In this document: one piece after another, positions 22,901 to 38,230 of the stretch | How the letters are laid out: every line of letters begins with the position of its first letter | Position numbering within the stretch: position 1 is the first letter of the stretch | The notes under the pieces: generated by a model | The model's database searches: none | The model's input: the letters and a program-made list of their open reading frames with translations, nothing else | Told to the model about the DNA's origin: nothing | Position numbers and translations under genes: made by a program | Assembly (NCBI GenBank): GCA_036971615.1 | Contig: JAYKKR010000001.1 | Span: forward strand, 4,154,001 to 4,218,000 | From: Amyloporia xantha | Lineage: Eukaryota; Basidiomycota; Agaricomycetes; Polyporales; Adustoporiaceae | Length of the DNA stretch: 64,000 nt | Direction: 5' to 3'

Positions 22901-23490
22901 AAGCCGGACTTCGCTGGCATGCAGTATTTCGACATCAAATATTGTTACAGCCTCTCGCCCATGGACAGTTTCTATGAACATGATCACAGCTAAGGACCGA
23001 TGATACCCATAAATTGTAGCAAATGGCTCACCATGCTTTGTGTGTATACCGTCTTGTAGAGTAATATATGATTAGCAACCCAAATGTAATGTCAAATCAT
23101 GCTTCATGCTTCATGCGTTATGTTGTGCCTGTGTGTGATTCCGTCATTTAAATTTTGATTTCATCGGAGAACTTGGACGAAGTCGTTTGATAGACTCGCT
23201 TGGAGATGGAGTCCAAATGTCTCCGTCTATTAATATTAATCCGCGAGTTATAGTCAAGTCATGTGCATGAGTGGGAGCTGGTGGGAGTCACGGACGGACA
23301 AACGTCACTGATCAAAGTGACCTGAGCCTATGCGGGGCCGGACGTCACGATGGACTTATCACAAGTTAGATCCGGCGGGGTAGCTGGTCCACTATGTAAT
23401 CCTCCCCTTAACTGCCTCAGTTCCCGCTTTACTCTGCATTTCTACCACTACCACCTCTACACTAGAACGCATTAGCATCCCATCCTCATC
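22901..23490. other. Intergenic
   Basis: About 590 bp with no gene. It contains the 3' flank of the acidic-protein gene and a Pro/Ser-codon-free, CT-rich leader before the F-box gene. Confidence 0.4.
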
Positions 23491-24419
23491 ATGAGTCTCC
23501 TCCAAGATGTTCTCCGCACCCAAACTGTCGACAATCGCACTCAGAGCGGGCGAACCACGCCCCATGGCGACAGAGAGAGCGACGACGAACTCGTAGGCGT
23601 CGTAAGTATGCCTTCTTTTTAGAAACCTCTCCCAGCATTGAGCGATGCACACAGGTCTCTGCCCCTGGCACGCCGGCTTCAAATTCTCGTCCATCATCGC
23701 GCCCTGCATCGCCAGGTCCCAGACAAACTCGGCGACCGTTCCATGTCGCATCCGCACCACGGAATGTTTCCTCAGACCCTCTGAGGGCATTCCCGACAGA
23801 GGTCTCGCAGCGGATCTTCTCACAGCTTTCAATCAAGCAGCTCGCGAGGTGCGCGCGGGTGTCGAAGAAGTGGAACAAGAGCCAGTCGCTGAATTATGGT
23901 ACGTGGTCACGATCGCGACGCTTTAGATGGGAGCTGACGTCCATTCTATCTTAGTCTGGTTCCAGCACTATCGCAGAGAGAACTTCCACGACGACAGCTT
24001 GCCGCCGGGCAAGTGGACGAAACGCGAATCGAAGCAGAATTGGGTCAGTGTTTACGCATTTCTTACATACAAGTCTTGCTAAAGCTACGCGACCTCTGTT
24101 ACAGCGCACTACCTATCTTCAGACCGTATCAGCGCGCGACACAGATCAGCTAGGTCCTATCTACCACTCCTACTCTGGACTCGCCTCGCCCATCGGGTCT
24201 GGCGCCCAGACGCCCCGCGAGGTGCGTGAGGAGCAGTGGCGCCAGGAATCTGGCGGCGAGGTCCGGCCTTCGAAGAACGAGATGCGCGCGATGTACAAGG
24301 AGCTGCATGGGCGTAAGCCGAAGAGCAAGGGCAAGGCTGGCGGTGCCCCCAGTGGCGCGGGTGCCGGGAGATACCAGGGCGGATTGGGCGAGGATGGCGA
24401 GGTGGATGAAGTTTACTGA
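23491..24419 (+). CDS. F-box protein
   Basis: Predicted substrate receptor of an SCF ubiquitin ligase. Four exons (23491-23598, 23655-23898, 23955-24043, 24105-24419) join in frame to 228 or so residues or slightly more. After a Ser/Pro-rich head, the F-box begins DPLRAFPTEVSQRIFSQL and continues KQLARCARVSKKWNKSQS. A conserved segment then joins over an intron: YVWFQHYRRENFHDDSLPPG and KWTKRESKQNWRTTYLQ. The tail is Gly/Lys-rich and ends DEVY. The block after the F-box resembles a conserved fungal F-box subfamily, but I cannot name the ortholog. No WD40 or LRR substrate domain follows. Confidence 0.8.
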
Positions 24420-24901
24420 GTGGATGAACGCTGAGACCCTTGTAAGAATATGACACTGCATTCTGTAGAACGCGATTCGTCATTGTAGCCGTATGTCCAA
24501 CCGTTGATATGAACGAAGCATGAACGAGCGTAATGTTATTTATTGGACATTCCCTGACATGGTATTGCGCTCATACATTGACAATGCAATCACTGGGCTA
24601 TAATTATGTGCGTCACATTCCAGACAGACTCAAGGTCGGCTTATGACTCGCACAGGAATGAACTCTGCGAAGGTTTGCGGATTAGACGCGGGCTTTTGTC
24701 TCCGCGATTGTCTCCGCGATCCTCGATCACGTGTAGAATTTCCATTTCTGGACAGCAGTAAGTTCGAACGAAGAGACGCCAACAGCGTTCGCGAGCACCA
24801 TCTCAGCCATTCGGTTCTATCTGCCTATATCGTGCAGATATATATTCCAATAGCTTGAACCGTGTTGTTTTTGCGCAGCGTGTAAGTTGTTGTTATCGAC
24901 G
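24420..24901. other. Intergenic
   Basis: About 480 bp without coding evidence; promoter of the kinase-like gene to the right. Confidence 0.4.
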
Positions 24902-27900
24902 ATGGTGGATTTTCTAGGCGACTTCCCAAGCGCGACATTGTCACCGCCTGGACAGCGTGTTTCCGCTAGCGAAGTATGTAGTCCAATTTCTCAGCCATCT
25001 ACATGGCAGCGGGTAGGTATAAATTCTGACTGCTTTTTTTGCACTCCAGTTCCCGACGACGCCGTCGACTTGTCATGGCACGCCTAGCGGGTGCGTGTCC
25101 GGATTTCCAGACACCCCTCAATTCGAGGTGAGAACGCGTCACAAGCGACCCGCATGTGATCAGAGTTGATATACTCACCGTACCATTTGCGGACGATGAT
25201 TTTGAATTGAAAAGGCAAGTACCGCTGGAAAGCAATACGGGGAACCGTTCGTAATATGTACACCTACCATGGATCCGAAGGCGTGGCAGACCATCGACCA
25301 GCGCATCTCGAGAAATGACGTGAGCTTCGAAGTCAAGGTGTGTTTGTGGAACTAAAAATTGTTGGTGATTTGACTCACATCTTCTTCTCAAATGTAAATG
25401 TGCAGGAGGTGAAGAATATTAAGGATTCTATCCCTGAATGGGACGACGACGATGTGGACGTGCGTCACCGAATATTTTCATCGACCATTTTGTTCTACTA
25501 AAACCGGCCACAGGAATTTATGGTGTTGTCCCCAAAGCGGAACCCTCGTACGTTAGGCGTCATCACCGATAGTCCCACCGACCAATGCACCTGTCTCGAA
25601 CGTGATGCGTCCGTGGACATCCTGCACGGCTCAGACAGTGCACCGCAGCGCGTCAGTGCAGTGGATTTCGAAGTGATTCATCGAATGGCGCCACCGCCCG
25701 GAAACACGGGTGGTGAACTTGTTCTCGGGAGAAAGATCGGCACTGCTCACCTGTACGCTATCAAAGTATTCCGGAAGGCCTCCTTGAGCACGGATGGCCA
25801 GGATTATATTCGGGCGCGAAACGAACAATCGGCGTTGCGCCTGATTGTGGAACGCCGCATCCCGTTCGCGCCCAGACTGCACTGGAGCTTCCAGGACGAG
25901 AAGGCGCTGTACCTTGTGATGGTGAGTTGATCGTACTATTGCTTTCGTGAAAGACATCTCATGTCATTGGGCGGATTTCTATAGGGGAATTCCCTAGGAC
26001 TGAGCTTACGAACGTGTGTGGAGCGCTATGGTGTATTCGCCCGAGACAACGCTAAGCAGTTTGCAGCTGAGATGGTGAGAATACGATTGGGGTATTGATT
26101 GCGTCCGACTTTCCCCCGATGCTGACGGTACTGGTCTCCTCAGGTCGCAAGCCTCTCAGCGCTGCATGCAGCAGGTGTGGTGCATAGAGACATGAATCCC
26201 GAGAACGTGCTTGTAGGAAAAGACGGGCATGTGATCCTGTCTGAGTTTGGATGCGCTAAACTTGACCAGGGTCCCGCGATCTCACAAGCTGACTCTGGGC
26301 TCATCGTCCTCCCGCTCCAGGAGGTGGGCCCTTACCAAGCACCTGAGGCTATGCTTCGGTGGGTGCATGATCACGCTGCAGATTGGTGGTGTTTCGGGAT
26401 GATACTGTGCTTCATGCTGACCGCGAAGGTGAGCGTGGTTTTCGCCGTGACAATTTCGTCCTAATCCATCTATAGCACGCCTTCATGGACACAGATGACC
26501 TCGTCAATTTGCACCCGTCAATATTGGAAAGTCTTATTCTGCATGGGTCCCTTACTGTCGATGTTTCCGAGCTCCTGGATCCCGACGCCATGGACTTGAT
26601 TTCTAAGGTATAGACACAGTCGCTGATTAGGGAATCTGATCAGAACATCTTCTTGATGGACAGTGCCTAGAACGCAATCCGGCTGTACGCATATCTGGGG
26701 AAGGTGTGAGAAGGCATGCATTCTTCGCTGACATGTAAGTGTCCTATCTCTGTCGGTACTCACGCTCTAACGACACACTATCTTGTCAAGGGACTGGACA
26801 AAAGTAAGCGAGATAGTGGTCCCAGGTTTGTGATATTGGCTATCTATTTCGAGTGCACTATTGAATTTCTTACGGCAGCTGCATCCACCGGCCTCGGATT
26901 CGTCAGAGAAGATGGCTCTGAGAACTCCCGTCAATTCTGCAGCGAAGCATCATCGCCCAAGGGGATCAATGAAATGTTACACGTGGCTGCTTCGCGCAAT
27001 ATGCAAGATGGACCTGGCGTTGTTGATGGCTTCTCGTTTACCTGGGAACTGAATGATGCTGATAGCCTTAACGCCCAGGTGTCGCCGATTGGCCAAGGAA
27101 ATTCCCAAATATCTGTGGTTGCCTCTATCTACTCGGAATTGGTAACAAACTCTCCCCGAACACAGGATACTCGCAGTTCTAAGGTTGAAGGCCACGAGGT
27201 TGATATTCGAATTCCGGCGGAATTTGGTGGCTGTCCAGATGATCTGCCCCCGCCCAAGAAGTTCGGTACACTGCGCAAGTATTCAAGTCTGAACTTTGAC
27301 ATGGACACGCTAGAATCTGTGCCGCGCTCTGGCCGGATAAATCCCGTATGCGCATCTCCTCCTTCGCCGGCACGCCAGATACGCAAGTCTCAGTCGATCT
27401 ATGCTTCTCCTTTTACGCAAACGTCTACCGGCACACGCAACAAATTACGCAAGAAGAGTCGCCCGGAGAGCACCCCGATTCCTGCATACGTTCAGCACCC
27501 GATTCTAGATCTTCCTCCTGGGATTGAACAGATTGGAAATGGGATCGGATATACGCGGCGGGTAGCGCCTGTTTACGCACATCTGTCGATGTCCTCTTTG
27601 ACGCCGCGGGCGTGCCATGGTATCTTCTCTGGGCGGCGGTTCTCAGGGGCGACAGCTCGCCACGGACGCAAGAAGAATGACGTTGGGAACGGAGAGCGCT
27701 TTGAGCATGCTGGCGGCGGCGTTGTGGTCATGGAAGGGCCGAATGAGAGCGAAGACCAGATGAATGCCGTGATGCAGGAAATGTACGGCAGCCGGTGGAA
27801 TCTAGGGCTGTCGGCTAGCGAACTATCTCATGCTGGTGGGGCGGACCCGAGGGTCTATGCTGCTTTGACGAGGACCAGCGTGGGCTTGGGCTTTGGCGAG

Positions 27901-28029
27901 AGTGCGTTGGAGATGACTAGGGGTGGGGGCATGCCTATGCCTCCTGCCGAATTATCGACGCTCAGCCCAGACAGCACTCTTCGGTTAGTTTCTCCGTCAA
28001 GCCATGGGTTGGACTTGGAATATTGCTAG
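24902..28029 (+). CDS. Kinase-like protein, probable pseudokinase
   Basis: Multi-exon gene of about 850 residues. The 5' exons (from 24902; next at about 25051, 25213 and 25406) are phase 0 and encode a Pro/Thr-rich head and an acidic segment, EWDDDDVD. The kinase fold spans about 25670-26740. Kept features are the VAIK-type lysine (LYAIKVFRK), an alphaC Glu (ARNEQSALRLI), the HRD Asp and Asn (HRDMNPENV), an APE-like motif (YQAPEAM) and DWWCFG. Altered features are the lack of a GxGxxG loop (MAPPPGNTGGELVLG instead), Asn for the HRDxK lysine, and SEFG where DFG is expected. The ATP-Mg ligand is thus Glu, so catalysis is doubtful. The layout is AGC-like. A long disordered tail follows, ending at the TAG 28027-28029. 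An in-frame intron near 26824 removes a hydrophobic stretch that would otherwise be read through. Confidence 0.75.
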
Positions 28030-28633
28030 CTCTGGATGTCGGCTTCTCAAGCTCAAGCTCGGCAAGACATTCAAGTTTCTTTGTATCCGCACTTGGGCTC
28101 GTTTCTCTCCCAGGGTTCTCATTGGTCAATTCAACCTTCCGAAATGTCGTCAATTTCTTGGCTGTCTGCAGATGGTTCTCTTCGGTAATGTTATGTCGTG
28201 TTGTCTATTATATTCATGGCCACTTCGTCCTGTATTGTCTGTGGCGTGTCTATCTCTGTGGCCTGTTGATATCCGTTTTGTCTCGCATTCGATCTGTCAT
28301 GTTAGCTTTGGCATAAACACACAATGGAGTTCATGTATATTGGTTTCCAAACCGTCGGTTCCACATATTCATTGTACATAATCATCACTACGCCCCAGCT
28401 CATTGACGAGGCTTTCACGTAACTTTGTAATAGACTGCCACAAGACCGGTGCCCATTGTCCAAACGTGTATTCCCCTTTCATACCAGCGCTGCTGGCGAC
28501 GTCATTTAGCTTTGGCAATCTGCTTTTCGAACTGAGAGTCGTGTCTGACTGAGTGGCGGTTCACATTCTCCCCTTACGACCCACCGCGTCTACTTGCTTT
28601 AAATCATCCAATCTTCCAGAAGCAGTGCACCTC
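28030..28633. other. Intergenic
   Basis: About 600 bp between two same-strand genes. Short T-rich open frames (28004-28381) have no coding character. Nothing else is seen. Confidence 0.4.
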
Positions 28634-30829
<2,196 letters not shown>

Positions 30830-31337
30830 CATGTAGGTTCCGGTGGTTAGTGCGATAGCGGCGCTGGCCTCTTTGTTGTTTCGCTGTTGCTCCGTTAATT
30901 TGTATGATATGTCGCATTCTGTTACGGAGACGCGGGTCGTGCAGTCGTCTGACCATGTCTGACACTCAAAACGATAGATGATCACGGAGGGAATCCAATT
31001 CAAACATACAACCCCTACGGTCCGATTGGGTCCCAGCATTCAGTTGAATCCAACTTGATCCGCACCGAGATTATTCTTCCCGACCTGCGGCTGTAGCGTT
31101 TCACGACGACGAGAACTTAGATGAAGCGCCATGGCTAGGCTCATGCTAATGCTCCGGAGCTGTGCACTTCCCTATTAATTTTGTCTCGTTCCATTCTACA
31201 ATGGCGTATTCTCGGATCATGACCGAAGATAAAACATGCGAGCATGGGCCTGGCGTATGGAATAGAGAGCATGCATGGCATAGGATACAAAATGGCGTGA
31301 AAAGGCGTAGACGACAGTGGTGAGAGTGTGATGGTGT
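30830..31337. other. Intergenic between convergent genes
   Basis: About 500 bp holding the 3' ends of the acetyltransferase and RPL19 genes. No gene is seen. Confidence 0.4.
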
Positions 31338-32034
31338 TTACTCCTGAACGGGTGCCTCGTGCTCCACGGCAATAATCGCCTGCCTCTTCTCCGCCACACG
31401 CTGCGCCCGACGCTCGCGAGCCGCCTAGCAAAATCGTGAATAATTGATCTGAGGCTAAGTGAAGGAGCGGGACACACCTTGTTCTTGACACGACGGGCCT
31501 CCATCTGGTCGGTAAGGACTTTTGTACGGGTCTTCTCGGCTTTCGCCTTGTGGATGTATTCCATGAGTACACGCTTGTTCTTGAAGACGTTACCCTTCGA
31601 CTTCTGGTACAGCAAGTGGTAGCTGCACCGCGGTTCAGTTCAGACCGAAATCATGAGCGCAAAAATGTGTGAACGCACAGATGCTTATCGATCTTGCCCG
31701 CTTCCCTGTACTTCCTCAGCAACCGACGGAGAACCCGCTGTCTCCGCATCCACACGACCTTGCTGGGCATCCGGGCCTCAGCGGTACCCTTCCTCTTACC
31801 GGGGCCGGTGTGACGACCCTTGCGCTTCGCGGCGAGGAGATCGCGCGTGCGGGCGCGCGAGTGGACGGTGGTAGGCTTGATGATGATGCGGCCGTCCTTG
31901 ATGAGCTTCTTCACATGTGTGCGGGAGTTGGCGTTCCCAATCTCGGCCTGCTCATTGGGGTCGAGCCAGATTTTGCGTTTGCCGACGCTGGAGACCGAGG
32001 CGGCGAGGCGCTTTTGGGAGCGGAGGTTCACCAT
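31338..32034 (-). CDS. RPL19: 60S ribosomal protein L19 (eL19)
   Basis: Cytosolic large-subunit ribosomal protein. Three exons on the minus strand (32034-31679, 31622-31478, 31424-31338). The protein begins [20 protein letters not shown], continues [38 protein letters not shown] and [20 protein letters not shown], then [20 protein letters not shown], with a Lys/Arg-rich helical C-terminus ending EHEAPVQE. This matches eL19 over its whole length. The intron joins KIDKHL|YHLL and NK|AARERR are clean. The stop is at 31338-31340. Confidence 0.96.
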
Positions 32035-33554
32035 GGCGTCTGCGGTGAGCGTGGGGGTCAGCGTACGGTCCTCATTTTTGCGGAGAGACAGCGAGCAGAG
32101 GGACGGCAGCACTGACCTTGGTCTTGAGGAGGAGCGATGAGAGCGACGGCTTGCTCAGCGGTGATGTTCGGTGGGTGTGTGCTTACGTGATCTCAGCCTC
32201 TCGGGGAGCGCCGAAACCTTAACTGTATAGCTGGGCAGCTCCGGCTCATCGGGTGCGATGGCGGCCTTGGACCCGATTTCGTGTTTCTCTCTCTGTGCGA
32301 AGTTCTCAGCACTGGTCTGTCTGCCTCTGCAGCATGGCCTGCGTTCCATGTGGACAGCTGTCGACAACTCATGTCTGATAGGCTGACGACAATCGCTGCT
32401 AAGTACATACTGGCGTCTTGTGCCTTTTTTGTCTGTCGTGGTTATTTCTGCTACAGGGCTACAGGGCTGCGCTACCATTACGCTGGTTGGTTAGGGTGAC
32501 TTTGATATTGGTGGCACGGAACTCGTCATATGTGGTCAACAAGCGGAGTGCCTCGAGCCTGCCCGCAATCAAGACTCGGACGGACTGGAAGGCCCTGGGA
32601 CCATCGCCGGCTCCGACCTGGTCCGAAGTCGCCCACGGGCTGGGAGTGCCTCTTTTGTCTGGCTGGTTGCCTGGGGCTGCTGCTTTTGTCTGGTTGTCGT
32701 CTATTCTTGCTGGGGCGTGTACGCTGGGCCGGAATGACCAGAGCGCTGTGATGGAAACGTCCGCCGCGTAGGATATGGCGTCTGTAAGGGCTGCGTCTTC
32801 GGATGGTGGAATGACATCAACGCTCCGGTGTAGGCGGTGATAAAACGTGATTAGGTTGAGGTAAAGAGAAACTGCGGCTGAGAAAGAGGAGAGGCCGTGC
32901 CCATAGCGAAAAGGGCTCGCTTATCTCGGAAGACAGAGAGCAGGGACAGCGGTGTTGGTTCGCTGGGTCATCTTGCACACGAGCGTTCTTAGTGGGAGAT
33001 GAAATGGCTTCTATCAGAGATTCGGATTCGCTGAAGGGCCTGCCCTGCGCGTACAGAGGCCTCGTGTCGATTATGTTTATAGCTGGATAGCAATTCTATG
33101 AGTCTATCTTGTTATGCCTGGTGGGCGGTCTCGGAAGAGATGAACGTGCGGGCGGAGAGAAGATGAAGCTGGCGATGAATGGGCCGGTGCGAGTTGGCGC
33201 CCTGCTTATATAATATGTACAAATAGACGGACAGTGGCGTCGCTGTCTTTGCTCCGGTTCAAATCGTCGCAGCTCTTCGTCCGCTCCCAGCATCCTTTCC
33301 TCCTACTTCCAGCCGTTTCTTAACGGCACCAGCGAGGGGGTTTCTCCCACTCGCGCCCTCTCGCTACCCTTAGCACCCATCTTATCCCACTACAAGCTGT
33401 GTCTTTTCAACGTGTTTGCCGCCATGAATTCCCAATAAATATCTCTCCTCACCACGACTCTCCGACACCCATCACATCCCGTTCCAGCACTCAACCCCCA
33501 TTTTCTCTCAACCTAGCCTCTTTCACGACCACAGCACCCTCTCCGTCCATCATC
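32035..33554. other. Divergent intergenic region with kinase leader
   Basis: About 1.5 kb between RPL19 (minus) and the kinase gene (plus). It contains the RPL19 promoter on the left and a long CT-rich leader of the kinase gene on the right (33300-33554), preceded by TATATAA at 33207-33213. A + strand open frame at 32418-32771 has no recognisable protein character and is not called. Confidence 0.45.
33207..33213 (+). promoter_or_regulatory. TATA-like box of the HAL4/SAT4-like kinase gene
   Basis: TATATAA, about 340 bp upstream of the ATG, followed by a long pyrimidine-rich leader. Confidence 0.4.
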
Positions 33555-35499
33555 ATGACCACCGTAGTCGATGCAACAGAGTCCGCTCAGGCCGAGGGCG
33601 AGGGCCCCGACGGCTCGGATAAACCGCCGCATGGTATATCTCCCATCCTGTCCTCCAAGCTCACATCCTCCCCTGCAAAACCACGAGCCAACGGCACCAG
33701 ACACTCACGTCCTCCCCTCAGCCAGGCAGTGCCACCGGTAACGAGTGCCACAGCTGTCGCTCCTAATGGCCACCACGTTCCTCTCCCTCCCCCGATTCGA
33801 AGCTTTATCATAAAACGCCTGGTCACACCAGACGGAGCCTCGAAGACATGTACGGATCTGAGAAGCTCGTCTTTGCGGAATCTCCCGCCATCAAACGCGA
33901 TTCATCCTCCACCACCGGCTCGATGACGCCGTCTTCGAGCGATTCACTTTCGGCTTCGGAGAGTGAAAGCTGGAGTTTGCCTTCGACGCAGCCGCCCAGT
34001 AGAGCGCCCAGCATGTCTGCCGGTGTCTCGGGAGGGAAATTGAGCGCTGCGCTACAGCCTCTCTCGAAGACGCCCTCGAAGACGCCCTCAAAGACGACCT
34101 CTAAGGAACAGCCTCCGCCCAAAGAACAACCTCCTCCATCTACTGCGCTGCGGATATCTCCCGCATCGTCTCAGGGTGCGGCAGAGCGGACTCCCAGCAC
34201 AGTCCATCCCAACAAGCCGGCCTCCAGACGCCCTTCTGTGCATTCACAGTCGGACAAATCGGATGGTGGGGGGCAAAAGTTCACGCTCAAAGACCTATTG
34301 GGCAGCGCTCCTAAGCTGGCCCGCAGGTCTTCGGCGCGCTCGACGGGCAGCAGCAAGAAGTCGGACTCCGATGGTGGAGCCCGATCGACTGCTGGCGAGA
34401 GCACCGTTAGTCTTCTGAAGAAGTACGGTGTTTGCGAGAAGGTAGCCATTGGCAAGGGAGCTACGTCTGTCGTTCGCCTTGCGCACAAGTGGGATCGCAC
34501 TGAGGAGAAGCTCTACGCTGTCAAGGTATGCCTTAGTCAGCTTTGTCTAGATCTACCTCGTACTAACTATGCCCCCTAACAGGAATTTCGTAAGCGGAGA
34601 AAGAACGAGACAGAAAAGGAGTACGTCAAGAAGCTCACGGCCGAATTCTGTATCTCGTCCACGCTGCATCATGTGAACATCGTCGAAACTGTGGATCTTG
34701 TCCAAGACGAGAATCAGCACTGGTGCGAGGTCATGGAATTCTGCCCCGGTGGAGATCTCTACGCTGCCATCAAGAGAGGTGGCATGTCGCCCAGCGAAGT
34801 CGAGTGCTGCTTCAAGCAGATCCTGACCGGAGTCCATTATCTTCACAGTCAAGGTGTCGCCCATCGTGATATCAAGCCAGAAAATTTGTTTTTCGACACG
34901 AAGGGCCATTTGAAGGTTCGTTCTCCCAATATTGGTTCAGATATCTGACTAACCTGGGATCGTTTAAGATTGGTGATTACGGCGCTTCAACCGTCTATCG
35001 TCTCCCCTGGGAGTCAACGGTTCACATGTCCACAGGATTGTGTGGAAGCGAACCGTATATCGCCCCGGAGCAGTTTTTGGGCAAACGTAAGCAAATGCAT
35101 TTGCATCCTGCACCCATACACCTAATTGTGATGGGCAAATAGCATACGATGCTCGCTTGGTCGATATCTGGGCCTGCGGTGTCGTCTACTACTGCTTGCA
35201 CTTCCAAGAGCTCCCGTGGACGGTTGCCCAGCCTACCGATCACCTCTTCGCAGCGTATATGTCCGCCTGCCAAACACAGTCGTCGTGTCCACCGACGATC
35301 AATAACCTGTCGCCTCGTGCCTGCCGCCCCTGTCATCCGCCGGATGCTCGAGCCAAATCCAAAGATGAGGGCGATGATTGACGAGCTCGTCAACCACCCG
35401 TGGGTGCAGAGCATCGAGGTCTGTCACACGGTGCAGAAGCCGTCCCACGTCCATGTGAACGCCCATGCCATGGCCCAGGCGCAGGTGCAAGTCGTCTGA
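33555..35499 (+). CDS. Ser/Thr kinase, HAL4(SAT4)/NPR1-like, with a +1 frameshift near its end
   Basis: Fungal-specific kinase family whose yeast members Sat4/Hal4, Hal5 and Npr1 regulate plasma-membrane ion and nutrient transporters. The start ATG at 33555 opens a disordered Ser/Pro-rich head. A 65-nt intron (33738-33802) brings the second long frame into phase (SLEDMYGSEKLVFAESP). The kinase domain starts near 34423: YGVCEKVAIGKGATSVVRL, EKLYAVKEFRKRRK, CEVMEFCPGGDLYAAIKRGG, the catalytic loop VAHRDIKPENL, KIGDYGAS (DYG in place of DFG), GSEPYIAPEQF and DIWACGVVYYCL. After TINNLSPRACRP the frame is lost. RPVIRRMLEPNPKMR and the rest to 35499 are in the +1 frame, so a C is probably extra in the run 35327-35330. 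Read literally, the protein ends at 35381 and lacks the last C-lobe helices. Confidence 0.85.
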
Positions 35500-36012
35500 T
35501 AAGCGCGAAGTGGAGGAGTGCTTAGGGTTCTATGTTGTGGTTCTCCTGTCCGTACCTCTCCATTCACTTGGGACATGATCCTCTCGCGCTGTTTGTGTTG
35601 TGGCTCGTTCTTGGACCGGCGCTGATATTCCAACGCCTCTGACACGGTGATTCCTTGACCCTATTCCGGTGTAGATGTACTATTCCATTAGTCGACGGTT
35701 CCTCAGTTACGAGGAAGCGTACGGGTGTGCTTCTCTGTTTTAGCAATCTGATGCCATTTACGTTCACGATCGCTGCCATACTGCACAGCGAGGCTGACTG
35801 CATTGTAGCTGATGGCCTCTTTCATTCCTTAATTTATCCTTCCACATGTACTACTGTAATCTAGCCCATAGTTGATGATATCCCGTTTTGACTACAATCA
35901 ATAAATGTTGTTTGTATTTGTTATGCTGTAGCCTTGGATCCTAACAACGCAAAACAATGATCATGAACAACGCTGCGATAGAGTGAGTGGCTGTGACCCT
36001 GGAGCGGCAACA
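35500..36012. other. Intergenic
   Basis: About 510 bp of AT-rich sequence between two same-strand genes. No coding region or repeat is recognised. Confidence 0.4.
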
Positions 36013-37704
<1,692 letters not shown>

Positions 37705-38230
37705 CCGTCATTTTGTAATATTACTTATAATTGGTCTGATTGTTGTACCAAACTGTTGATTTATGATTGATTGGGATTCTGCATTCCTTTCGACTGCATT
37801 TTTTGTTTACTCGTATCTGGAGCATGAATTCGACCACTATTGGACGCTGCAGGTGCGTTGTGGTCACCTTCTAACCTTTGATCATATCTCGCCACCGGCA
37901 GATGAGGCGCGACGCGATGCGCATACGAGAGTATGAACTTCAACATGTAAGCTCTTTCTTAGATCGTGCTCTGGTGTGGCAGACGTTGGCCAGTTCGTAC
38001 CTGTCGATGCGGCAGGGCAGAAATAATTCCAGGAGAGCATGGATTATTCGATCGCGTGGTTACAGTTCGGAAAGCGAGATATGATACGGTAATGCGAGAT
38101 TGCTGTTAGTATAGCTACAGACTGACTACTACATGGTTGCGACGACAAATCTCAGTTCCTTATGAATCTAAACTTGATTCCGAAAGAGACAGAAAGCGAA
38201 GGAGACTAACATACATTGACTTCCACAGTT
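37705..38230. other. Intergenic between convergent genes
   Basis: About 525 bp of shared 3' flank of VPS4 and CAND1. No gene is seen. Confidence 0.4.

Noticed and set aside
26824..26880. Hydrophobic segment in the pseudokinase suggesting a membrane helix
   Set aside because: It is an in-frame intron with a GT donor and CGGCAG acceptor; splicing gives SEIVVPAASTGLG.
32418..32771. 117-codon frame on + between RPL19 and the kinase gene
   Set aside because: Composition is unlike a protein, no family is recognised and there is no splice or promoter support.
33700..33860. Apparent frameshift between two long overlapping frames at the 5' end of the HAL4/SAT4-like kinase
   Set aside because: A 65-nt intron, 33738-33802, with a GTAACG donor, branch-like CTAAT, pyrimidine tract and AG acceptor joins the frames in phase.
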